Assembly: GCA_030765065.1 (NCBI GenBank)
Contig: CM060990.1
Location: 457,334,321 to 457,398,320, forward strand
Length of the DNA stretch: 64,000 nucleotides
From: Deroplatys truncata
Taxonomy: Eukaryota; Arthropoda; Insecta; Mantodea; Mantidae
Reading direction: 5' to 3'
In this document: one piece after another, positions 24,578-34,796 of the stretch
Layout: each line of letters begins with the position of its first letter
Position numbering within the stretch: position 1 is the stretch's first letter
Position numbers and translations under genes: made by a program
The notes under the pieces: model-generated
Seen by the model: only the letters and a program-made list of their open reading frames with translations
What the model was told of the DNA's origin: nothing
The model's database searches: none

Positions 24578-25556
24578 CGAACGGAAGGGAAGTTATTACA
24601 TTAATTTAAATCAATTATAGATCTCATTATTTGGAACACTTTTCTATGACCATTTACTGCGGAGATATTTCGGGTTTTTTGAGAACATAAAACAGGCATG
24701 CTGGCGACGTTGCAGAGTTTGTTGATTCACGCTAGCGGGAGAGTCACTTTGATTTTCAAAATGTTGGAGGACACCATATAAACAGGTTTCATTCTCGCTT
24801 TCGCAGTGGCATGTGTCTCATGAGCGTTCAACATTAAACTTAAATACGTTTGCAATAGATGCTGCTGTAATGTAATCAACCAAACCATATTTTGGACACG
24901 TAAGCACAAAACGAGTGCATTTATGGGGCCTTTATTGAACGTTGAAGGCATTCCTTCCATTTTTTTAGTATTCTAGTGTATGCCAATAACATATTAGTTG
25001 TACTTGTTATTTCGTCAAGACATTAATACCTCTTTTGTCGTGTTTGTTTGAATTAAGCGACGTATGGAAAACTAAACCGCTAGTAACCCTTCAGATAAAG
25101 GAGAGGGGTGAGGTAGGCTATGTTTTGTTTACGTCCGGAAGCCGATTAAGACTGCGTAACCTATATCGACCTGTTTGCAATGTTGGCGAGTTCAACGGCC
25201 ACATTACGTTCCTAAAAATGTGCTCGCATGTCCTTTTAAGTGATTAATTATTTACAAACATTATGTGACTTATTTTTATTAAATAAAAACTTATTTTATT
25301 TTTGACATATTTTTGGTGGTAACTTTTTATCACCGAAACTATGTCAGAAATAGGTTGCTCTGCTCATCTCACAGGTGACGAACTATTATCTTCCTACATT
25401 CTTGTTGAATTAAACTTCTAATATGGAACAAAACCCATTTGTTTCTTTTTTCTTTCCAAAATGACTGATCAAAGAATAAAACGCTATTGTAATTTTATGT
25501 TTGTTATACTTCTGAAGCACATATTGGAAGGAATGTAATAAGTTCCCTTCCATCCG
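24578..25556. mobile_element. Unclassified element with 25-bp inverted ends
   Basis: The left end CGAACGGAAGGGAAGTTATT (running on to ACATT) matches the right end read on the minus strand, CGGATGGAAGGGAACTTATT then ACATT, with three differences in 25. The 979-base interior holds no recognised protein; frames of 77 (minus, 24727-24960) and 70 codons (plus, 25035-25247) are unassigned. Both flanks are TATA-rich, so the target duplication cannot be read with certainty. It is probably a non-autonomous DNA transposon, superfamily unknown. Confidence 0.6.
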
Positions 25557-28214
25557 ATATTATATATGTATATCCATATATGTTCTTTTTTCGGGGCTTG
25601 AAGTACAATAACAATTAAATGGAATTTACTTCTCTTTAAAACTAGGTTAGTTATCACACTTCTGCTGAACCTTAATACTTAATGTCTAATTTATTAATGC
25701 ATGGATTTAAACTATTTTCTCCGTTTTACGCAAAGTCATAGCTGCAGACTAGCCAACCACAGACAGCAGAGGATGCAGCTGATGAATGCTCTCCCGAATT
25801 CGTAAAATGGTTAATACTACGCCTGAAAGTATTTCTCAAAAGTTACAAAAATGCTATAAAGTTGAAACGTTCCACCCTAATTAAGATAGTCTGTTTACAT
25901 TCGTGAGTTCGGTATGTTTTCATACAGAGAGCATTTTAATCTCAATTCAATTCCCTCATATTTTAATTCCATTACTTCGGTGAGACGAAACTAAATGTTA
26001 TAATGTGTAGTAAAATCTCCGCTGCCTGCCTCAAGTACCTTCTAACAAAAAAAAACTTTTATTTGTTATTCATTGTACTCCCCACATAGTATTCTTTCAT
26101 ACAATTAACTTAGATATCAACGTGAAACTTCACAGAAGAAACGAAATATATACACAGAGGTCTGTTTTACACCTTGTAAGTTTTAAGTAGAAATAAGTTT
26201 CCAGGGATTCAGGACATGGTCATATAGGCTGCTTATTGGTTTCCTCAAGAACCATTCACTTTAGACTTGCAAATGCATATAATACATCGTTTTCAAATAT
26301 TAGTGGGATCAGAAATGTTATAGCTGAGATTACAGGTACAGAATGCACTAAGCGAATCAGACACCCTATGTTTCCGTATCCCTGCAACGCCTTACATGAA
26401 AGAATGAACCATTTTGCCAAACGAATATGGGACATTCCATTTCAAACCGTCCGATCGACCTTACATTTTTTTAAATGAAATGAAACTTCTTTTGTTTGTA
26501 GATAAGCACGATACATGCTTTATGCAAACTCTTAAAATTTAGAACATCATAGTTTTGCAATTAAAATTGTTAAAATTTATCGTATCTTCCTAAAATCCCC
26601 ATATTTAAGCTGTTATATCTCTGAAACCTTTAAATCGAGCTTTATTTTGATTCTCTAAACCTTAATTTCGTATGATAAGTAAACATGTTCTTCGTATTTT
26701 TATTTTAATGAAGAAATTTCTACTTTTTCAAGTGTAGGCGCTTACAGATTAAGAAAAGTAATTTTATTACATATGATAACATTCCGTAATTTAAACAAGT
26801 GAAATATAGATGTTACCGCAATGGTTACTGACAGCATTTCGTCTAAAATGATTAAAGAAGTAAATTGCTTTACGAGTTCATGACCGCTCTTGCACATTTG
26901 TTTTGAGTTGAAGGTCAAGCAAACTGCGTGCATGCTTAAACAATGAGAATGCTTACTAAGCAGTATGCGGTTCTGAGTATTTCCTCACAGATTCACAGAG
27001 TGCTTGCTGATGATCATGCATCAGCTACGTAAATCGCTGCGTTTATTCACTTTTTGTGTTATAAGTACGAACACCAAAACATAACCATTTTACCAATATT
27101 GCCGACTTCTCTTGATGACACTATGGATTATTCTCAATCTAATATTTTAGTTTTATAAAAATCCAGAGACGCTTAAAATAAGTAAAAACTGTATATAGAT
27201 TTTTGTGAATATTATAAAAATAATTAGTATATGCTGTAATGAAATGCGGGTTTTTATCTACCAAATGAGATTTGGTACAATATTCTAAAATTAAGGGTTT
27301 CGGAGCTATGCGCACTTAAAATGCGACAAAATGAATTAATACGATAAATTTATCGTTCAATAATGCTGCAACCGTTGGGTTTTAGATGTTAATATTCTAT
27401 AGATATGCTTTCCTTAGCATCAATTACTAATAGGAAAAATTACAACAAAATAAAAAATTGTTAATTTATTAATTGTTGTGGAAATGCATATAGGCTGCGG
27501 AGAGTTTTAGTTGCTACAGGTTGGCGTCGATCTGGAAATAGGGTAATACAGAGATGTCTCGTTGCAGATGGCATCAAAAACGGTACCTTATGATGGAAAT
27601 GGATTAGTGCTCAACAACTTCGGTGAGAGATTCGATTATGGACGTCTAGAGGCTCGATGTATCAACAAATTATGTTTGTATTAATTCACTATAATCCTTT
27701 ATTAGCTGAGTGAAAGGTTTTAATTACTATCACGTAATTATTAATATAGTGCATTATATTCGGTGCTGTAGGATATTGTTTACTAATTTAATGTTAACTA
27801 CTTCTCAAATTTACACGGAGAGCACCACAAATTTAGTTTCAATTTATTCCGATTTAAGCCGGTTTAACATGTTTTAACTGTATTATGAACTCTGTGTTAA
27901 AACTTCGTAACTTTGTTTGTACGTTACGGTCTTCTAACATAATTTAACGTTATAACTCAAATGCTATAAATTACTAATTATAGGGTCATTAAATGCAAGA
28001 GGCGTAATTGACGTCAGAAGTGAACTACTCAATAAGTATATTCTGTTTGATATGAACACACAAACATTTCCTTGTCTCTTAATAGGTTGTAGCCTATCGC
28101 TTCTGTAGTTGTTTAGATCCGCCATATTGTTTTGGTTGTTTTTGGGATTGGCTTCATTGATACGTCATTCACTCATTACCAGGTTACGGAGATGGATTAG
28201 AAATCACTACCTAT
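25557..28214. other. AT-rich non-coding DNA
   Basis: No gene was recognised. Near 28008-28016 there is a TTGACGTCAG motif and near 28121 a CCGCCATATT motif. Both resemble promoter factor sites (CRE, YY1/Pho), but nothing else supports a promoter. Confidence 0.45.
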
Positions 28215-28610
28215 GTGGTGACCGAGCAAGGTGGTTCCGTGGTAACGTGTCAGGCTCGCATTCGGAGATCCCGAGTTCGATTCCCATCGGTCCAGCCATT
28301 CTGTCTATGGGTTTTTTGTGCTTTCTCCGGGTTGGGAGGCGAATCCAAGGGTGGTTCCCCTTCTACCGCGAATTTCCTGCCCATCAATTCCTCTCCCCAT
28401 TATTTCTTTTCATCAGCTGTGCCTGTTTTGCTTCATGCTTTTAGAAACAGGCGAGGCGGTTTGTGTTTTGCCGCAGGACGGTAGAATTTGTGTGCTTTGG
28501 AAAGATTTCTTCCTGATGCTTGGTTGAAATTCTGGTGGCCCCTTCCTTCCTGGGAGTTTCTCGTCTACATCCGAGATCCCGGTTGCCGATGGATAATCCC
28601 GGTTTGTCAG
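28215..28610 (+). mobile_element. tRNA-headed SINE, core-sharing family
   Basis: The head has ACCGAGCAAGGTGGTTCCGT and the B-box GAGTTCGATTCCC. The central part has a GGGTTTTTTGTGCTTTCTCC motif, GGCGAATCCAAGGGTGGTTC and TACCGCGAATTTCCTGCCCA, and the 3' part TTGTGTTTTGCCGCAGGACG. The same order occurs in the SINE at 63478. The frames of 69-111 codons read from this block (28109-28697) are not genes. Its 3' end lies next to the mariner relic. Confidence 0.75.
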
Positions 28611-28639
28611 TAACAATTGCATAAATGACTGAGCTTGAA

Positions 28640-28851
28640 GCTTGAGGGAAAGTTGATGAAGCTTGCCAATAGTGAAGCGCCTGTATTCACGAATCACCTC
28701 ATCAAACTTTTGTGTTCAACTCTTCGCTGATGACAATAGGCCGTCCAGATCCATCCTCATCATGAACGTTCGTCCTTCCTTCATCGAAAAGTCTACTCCA
28801 CTTACGCACATTTTCATCATTTGTCACAACTTCCCCACACACTGCAATTGT
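28640..28851 (-). pseudogene. Mariner-type transposase, N-terminal relic
   Basis: On the minus strand the frame from 28851 reads TIAVCGEVVTNDENVRKW, SRLFDEGRTNVHDEDGSGRP, then IVISEEL. After a one-base shift near 28703 it continues FDEVIREYRRFTIGKLHQ. This is the helix-turn-helix part (HTH_48 type) of mariner-like transposases, whose family pattern is KWxRxFxEGRTNVHDExRSGRP...RRFTIxEL. The catalytic domain is absent. The reading is lost where the SINE block begins. Only about 70 of the usual 340-odd residues remain. Confidence 0.75.
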
Positions 28852-28862
28852 CACTGACAAAC

Positions 28863-31800
28863 TTCAATACAAAAATATGTGCAAGATGGACTGGAGGCAG
28901 AGTTCTGTGATGACGGTACACAAAAGCCGGTGCCACGACTGAACACGTGTTTGGACATTAATGGTGATTATGTAGAAAAATAAAATGGTGTTCATGTTTT
29001 CATTTCTATAAAACTTATGTTCCTAAACCAAATATTTCATGCACTATAACAAAACGGTTCTTACCTAAAAAAGAGCCTCGTATGTAGAGTTTCATTATTA
29101 TTTGCATACGGTTTCCTTGACCGGGAACCTGAAAACTTCTCTTGTGAACTCTAGGGCTTTGTTTCTGCTTCCGAATGGTTCAACTAGCCGTTAAAACTTG
29201 TGATCCAGTCCGAATTTAGTATAGGAACTTTGTTTATAGATACTAGCAGAAGAATGAGATTCCAGTCTGCTCGACTCTTCTCATTGCTTGATTCCGTCTG
29301 ATATTCCACAGGATTGCGCTCTTACTCGTGGCGTTCGTCCTGTTCGGTTACATATTTTATTATTCCTTCATTTGCACAAAAATGCTGTAATTTTACTTAA
29401 TTATGAAATAAAAACTTGTGTTGAGGGTCTTAAAACATATTCCTACTATACAATATGTCGTAGTTATACGACATTGTGTAATAAATTTCGCTATTGTAAG
29501 GTAATTTAATTTTTGCCATCAGGTTGACTCCATTCCGTTATAGAAGCTGGCATGTTTTTGCCATTTTTTAACAATTACAGCTGTAAGAAACTGTATTATA
29601 TATTGTAGAAAGTTGTTAATATACACTTGTTGTGACATACTTACCAAAAGGTTAATTACTGTTGTAATTTGTATTTACCACCTTATTTTGAAAGAGCTCG
29701 TTTTCTTCAAACCTTTCGCACACAGTCTATTTTTATGTAGATACGCTTGAATTGCCTGCCTTGTTAATCCGCTATATGAGAAGATTCAAAACTGCAAACA
29801 GGTGTTTGTAATATTTATAGTAAGCATCACCTTTTTTTAGCAATAAAAAGTAATTATAAGGTTATATATATACACACGCGCGCGCGTGCGGGCGACGCCT
29901 ATCTACCGGTGGAAGAAGTCTAGACACATCCCTTAAACCAACCGGAGATAGATCTCGGTGTCATTCAAAAAATTTATGAGCACCTATTTTACATGTTTCA
30001 ACATGTATTGAAAAAGGTTTTGATATGCAGAGAAGTTTGGCAACAGCGCGATTTCCGTTGCAGATGGGTGAGAAAATAACACTTGGCGGGTAAGATCAGG
30101 CCCGCCGTAAAAGCCGTCTTTATATTCCAAAACCGTTACGAATATTTTAATTCATTAAAGAAGCCCTGTTAAATTTTGTTGGTAAATTTCGTTTCCAAGG
30201 AATTTCTTTTGATATTTTCAGCGAAATGCTTAATGAATGCAGCTACAACTGAAACTCACTTGTTTAAATGAGTTAAAATGCAATAAAACAAAGTGATTTT
30301 TAATGTAAACATTTAATAAACGACGTTGGCGACTAAATCATTTTGTATTTATTTAAGCTGTAAATAATACAAGGAAATATACATTACCTACTATACCGGG
30401 AATGCTCTTTATGTTGTAGATATCAACACGTGTGATATATAAGAGGGCGGGTGTACCTTAATCGTCTGAGGCGTGTTTGCGGTCAACCTACTGTTGCGAC
30501 GTCGTGGCTGCGACGTATATCACGACTTGTACAAAAGAAGTATGCTAAATTGTGACAAAACGATGTGCTTAATTAAAAAAGTGAAGCTGGCCCAAAATGC
30601 AGATTAGTTATCAGTCTATCGCATACTGAAATGACGCTTTCTGTTTTTCTGCGAGATAAGTGCTCAAACAGTAACATGCAGTTATAATTTTCATTACTTT
30701 TGTATATAGAGTAATCTCTTACGAGGATGACATCTATACCCCTCCCAGCCGGTATTTATGACTTTCTAACTCAATGTTTTCAGTGCTTAAATCCGAAATC
30801 CTTTCCTCAAGCTGTATAACATTTGAAGAGGTTTTATCGTTAATCTCTTCCAGCATTTCGCGTGCTTCTTTTTATAATAGTCCCTTCGAACTGAAAAACA
30901 TGACAAAACAGCGAACAAGTTCACTGCCTAGTACTGCCATGTTTTTAAACCGAGTTAGAACAACCGGAAAATTAACGATGTAATCTGTTTAAATTCCTCC
31001 GACACTTAAAAATACTATATGTAGCGGGCAGGGCGTGGCGCTTCCACGTATACACGTGATATCTCACCTTGATGATGGGTACCAGGTTGAAGTTCCCAGA
31101 AGTTCTCTGCCTCGGCTACCAGGTATGAGCTGTGAATAAATTCCTATTCCTAGATATCTGTATCTCAGGATATTGTGGGAGAAGGCAATTAATACGTTGA
31201 ATTCCTTCAACGATTTGATTTATTCTAACACAACAAATTATCGAAACAGCTAGCAACTGTTCCCCTTTGAATAATGATGAAGTTATCTATAAGCTGTATT
31301 CTACATCTTCCCGCTACTTTGAATGTTGCAGTGGACCTATATCACACGCTATCTCTCCCACCAACGCCCACACGCCTTACAGCACCTGTCACCAAGTAGC
31401 TCACATGAGAGACTATGAAATTGTATTGAAATCTGGAGCGAACCTTCCTTTTATACCTTGCTGCTATGATGCTAAGTTTAGTGCCTTTTACCTGATCTTA
31501 ATTTCGAATTGTTATTATTACTTGGCGTGCTATGAGAAAGCAATAGTTCACTTTTGTAAGTCAAGCTTCTGTCTGACTCGTTTGGTAAAACCCACTATCT
31601 CTGCTTCACTCACAACTCCTGTCTCTCTTTATGATTCTGACGTTTCTGTCCTTGTTTCTCCTCGGACGTCTCTCTCAGCTCGATGCAATTCTGCCTAATC
31701 TTGTGCTCGTTAGCGTGTGCATGTTATTGGATTTTTAACCCTGCTGCTAGCTCTCTTTCTAATTACAATGTTTCTTATATCTGTCTACATTTTATGGTAC

Positions 31801-32286
31801 AAGTTATCTTAGAATGTTATATTATATTATTACATACTCCTATCTTGATTATTGATTTATGAATTCCCATTATTTACATTGCTTGCCCTGTCGGGGGTAT
31901 GTTTCTCTACAAAGTACTCGGCTGAAATTGGTTACAAAAGCAGGCGCGTGTGTTATACTGTTTAAAATACTTAAAACCCCATTGCTTAAAACCCGATAAA
32001 CCATCGACGGCAGTTGAAAAACGAGGACATCCATCATCACGTTATTGAAAGAGCCTTGTGTAAAGACATATATTTCACCAATGATAAAATTATTTAGGTT
32101 TGAAGTACCATTTAAAATACTACTGCTGCTTTACTTATTGCAACAGAGCTCCTGCTGGAACGTTTTGATTACGTGGCGGTAGATGTGAGTTATTTGTTCA
32201 TAATTTCGGTATAAACCACTTTAGGAAGCAAAATGGTGCATTACAAACTATTGTTTATGCGACGGCATTACTTACAATGTTCGTTT
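28863..32286. other. AT-rich non-coding DNA with one long chance frame
   Basis: No gene could be supported. The plus-strand frame at 31267-31698 (143 codons, starting MNNDEVIYKLYSTSS) is the longest, is rich in serine, threonine and cysteine, and has no domain I recognise. A TATATAAG box at 30436-30443 lies upstream of GC-richer sequence with two GCGACGT motifs (30497-30520), but no initiator or coding exon confirms a promoter. Confidence 0.4.
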
Positions 32287-32321
32287 ACCTCAATGTTGGT
32301 GGGAGCCATCTTGTGACGTCA
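32287..32321 (-). promoter_or_regulatory. CRE plus YY1-like motif with a small ATG exon candidate
   Basis: On the minus strand the perfect palindrome TGACGTCA (32314-32321) is followed by CAAGATGGC, a YY1/Pho-like motif. The ATG inside it opens seven codons (MAPTNIE) that end at GAG followed by GTAAAC, an acceptable splice donor. The block lies downstream of the promoter-like region at 32738. No matching acceptor or downstream coding exon was found, so this is a motif cluster rather than a gene call. Confidence 0.2.
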
Positions 32322-32737
32322 TTCGTTGGTTTGGTTCGTAGCTTCCTCTGGCGTTAGCAATTTGCATCCGTTTTGAAATAAATTTTTAAGTTTCGTATAT
32401 TGTCCACCGGCTAGCTATCATCTTATCTTGGTAGAACTTGTCTCTCTTGCAGGTTGTGAATCGGAAAGGAATCTTTTATCCAGAAATTACACTTAATGAC
32501 GAAATTTGTTTTATAATCCTTTATTGTCGAACACGTGCACCAACACTTTTACAAATTGATCTGGATACACGCCAAACTGAAACTGTTTGTAATAACTTCT
32601 CACTTTTAACTCACGTACTTCAATTTTTTGTGTATAAGTGACTTTGTAATATTTTAGACCTTTAATGATTTTCACTGCGCGTAACTTGACGAACTGAAGG
32701 ACCGATCGGCGACATGTAGTGTACACGAAATTTTGAT

Positions 32738-32912
32738 GAACTGAGGGACCGATCCATCTCGGGACTAGCTTATATACCCCCACTCCTCGACATGCCTAAA
32801 GATTATAAATAGATTACTATTGGCTAATAAAACGCGCCAACATTAGCGTCTATTTTAATATCCAATGAAAACCACAAATACATATGCTTTAGGAAATGTT
32901 CTAGAAGCTTCT
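32738..32912 (-). promoter_or_regulatory. Pol II promoter-like block with heat-shock element
   Basis: Reading leftward on the minus strand: a three-unit heat-shock element AGAAGCTTCTAGAAC (32912-32898), a CCAAT box (32823-32819), a TATA box GTATATAAG (32777-32769) and an arthropod initiator TCAGTT (32744-32739). Taking the initiator A at 32742 as +1, TATAAG starts near -31 and the CCAAT box lies near -80, both canonical. The initiator region (GATCGGTCC.TCAGTTC) is repeated about 47 bases downstream. An AATAAA follows on the minus strand near 32527. The block could be a host stress promoter whose coding exon is not visible, or the promoter part of an old solo long terminal repeat. Confidence 0.4.
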
Positions 32913-33009
32913 ATCGAAACCGCGCGAAACATTACGTAACTTCCTTGTTCCCGGTAATGATAAACAACTCACCCCATCGCTGCATTCTTGCGCCATTACT
33001 AACAGTTTC

Positions 33010-34194
33010 AGTAAAGCCTTATATTATTATTTACCAATAATAATTACAATTAATAAACCTCTGAAATCAATGTCACATAAAAGTACATATTCATATTACA
33101 ATCAATATTTACATTTAAGTAATTTGTGATACAAATTACCGTATCATTTATTAACAAATGTTATAACAGTTGTTGAAGGATTCAACCGCTATGGGTAGCC
33201 GCCGCATCAAGGTACGGATTCGTGAACAGATATCCGTGAAGGATATCTGCGGTTGAAATTCCGCCGAGACTGTCCTCTCTGACTGAGGTTTTCTCCAGGT
33301 TCTCCTCAGACCTCATAAGTGGCAAGTGCCTAGGAGGTACTTACACTAAACGTTTCCTTCCCAAATTTACTTTTGAATGTATCATTTAATTTAATGTATC
33401 ATCAATGTTCACCGCCTGTGGTATGAACCATCTTAGTAAGCATGGGCGCTAAACACTACTAAAAACTTGTTGATTAGCCTGCCTGCTAATATAATTCTGT
33501 AGTAACAGCATGATTCAATAGTGTGTTAGGTGTACTTTTAGAAATGCACACTGTCAAATAAACTACGGGATTGTTTAAGACTCTCGTTCTTATCTTAAGC
33601 CAAACTTACATAATATTTAAAGTGTATTTTAAGGTAAAAAAATCGTAATTTTTAATATGCATATTTTGAAGAACATATATTTGTGAACAAACTTGCGCTT
33701 AGATTGTGTGTGCTACAGTATAATTTGAGTTTAAACATTTAAAACATTAGGAAGTCATTACAGCTGTTAGGCCGACTTTCCAAAAATGTAAACACAAATT
33801 ACCAAAATCACATATTGACTGCCTTATGATACATAAGTATTGGAGCAAGGTACATAAAACTTTACGGACTTATATTGGATTATAGAAAGACACTGAATGC
33901 CATCATTTACCTAAGTTTAAAATGATTACACTTTCAATATATTATAAACCTTTGAAAATTCCTGTTCTAAACAATAATGTTTAAGGTATCATAAATTATG
34001 CAGATATTTCTCAATGTTCACATAATCCTTCAGACAGCTAAGAGCAAATTTAATACCTGTTCAAAATTTGGACTTGTTGATTTCATTAGTTAAACCCGAA
34101 AATATAGCTATTTAGACCTCCTTCAGGATTTCTAACTCAAATGCACGTTATTAAATTTTAAGAGAACTCAATGAATGGCCACAATTAATTATTT
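33010..34194. other. AT-rich non-coding DNA
   Basis: No gene. At 33195-33345 a GC-richer patch contains GAGGTTTTCTCCAGGTTCTC, which resembles the central motif of the SINEs in this window and may be a decayed copy. Confidence 0.4.
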
Positions 34195-34796
34195 TATATA
34201 CCGTAACGAGCGGATGGCTCAGGCGGACGTGTCTGTGGCCCGCATTCGAGGTAGTGGGGTCGATTTTGCGGCCGACCCTCCTAACCCATGGGTTTTTTCG
34301 GGGGTTTCCCCGGGTCACTAGGTGACTGGAAAGACTAATTGTCTCCTCCGAATTTCTCTTCCCTCATTCCCTCTCATTTCATCTTCCTCTTTCACGTTAC
34401 AGTTTGGCTCCGGAGCTGTGTGTCGGACGATTGCGGACAGATGGCGCAGATGGCTTGCGTGTTGGAATTTCTTCTCGGCTCCATCAGATGGAGGCCGCTC
34501 GAGTCTCCAGTGCTGGGTCGAACTTTCCCCGGTTTCCGCTGGAGGGGGCCTGTGAGTCACCCTCCGGTGGTTTGGTAGATATGCCTTGAGCGCTCTCCGA
34601 CTTTGTGGTCCAGCTTGTGACTGTTAGGTACCTCTGTCCGTCTCTGTCACCTGCGTAGGTCGGTCTTGTAGCCCATACGCCACCTGCGGTCACTTCATCT
34701 CGTCCGTTCCTCCCGGGGTGTATGCACAAAGATCCCTGCGTGGGTCGAGGTGCTAGGTGTCCCCTCGGCAGCGTAATCTTAATCCTATATACCGTA
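34195..34796 (+). mobile_element. tRNA-headed SINE with an 11-bp target duplication
   Basis: The perfect direct repeat TATATACCGTA lies at 34195-34205 and 34786-34796, delimiting an insert of 580 bases. The insert begins ACGAGCGGATGGCTCAGGCG, an A-box-like tRNA head, with GGGGTCGATTTTGC in the B-box position. It goes on to CCATGGGTTTTTTCGGGGGT and TTTCCCCGGGTCACTAGG, a relative of the central motif of the other SINEs. It is far richer in GC than its surroundings. The frames of 61-136 codons at 34318-34894 all fall in or across this SINE and are not genes. The intact duplication suggests a comparatively young insertion. Confidence 0.85.

Noticed and set aside
31267-31698. 143-codon plus-strand frame
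   Set aside because: No domain, signal peptide or convincing splice sites are visible. It is kept only as an unassigned frame in the region note.
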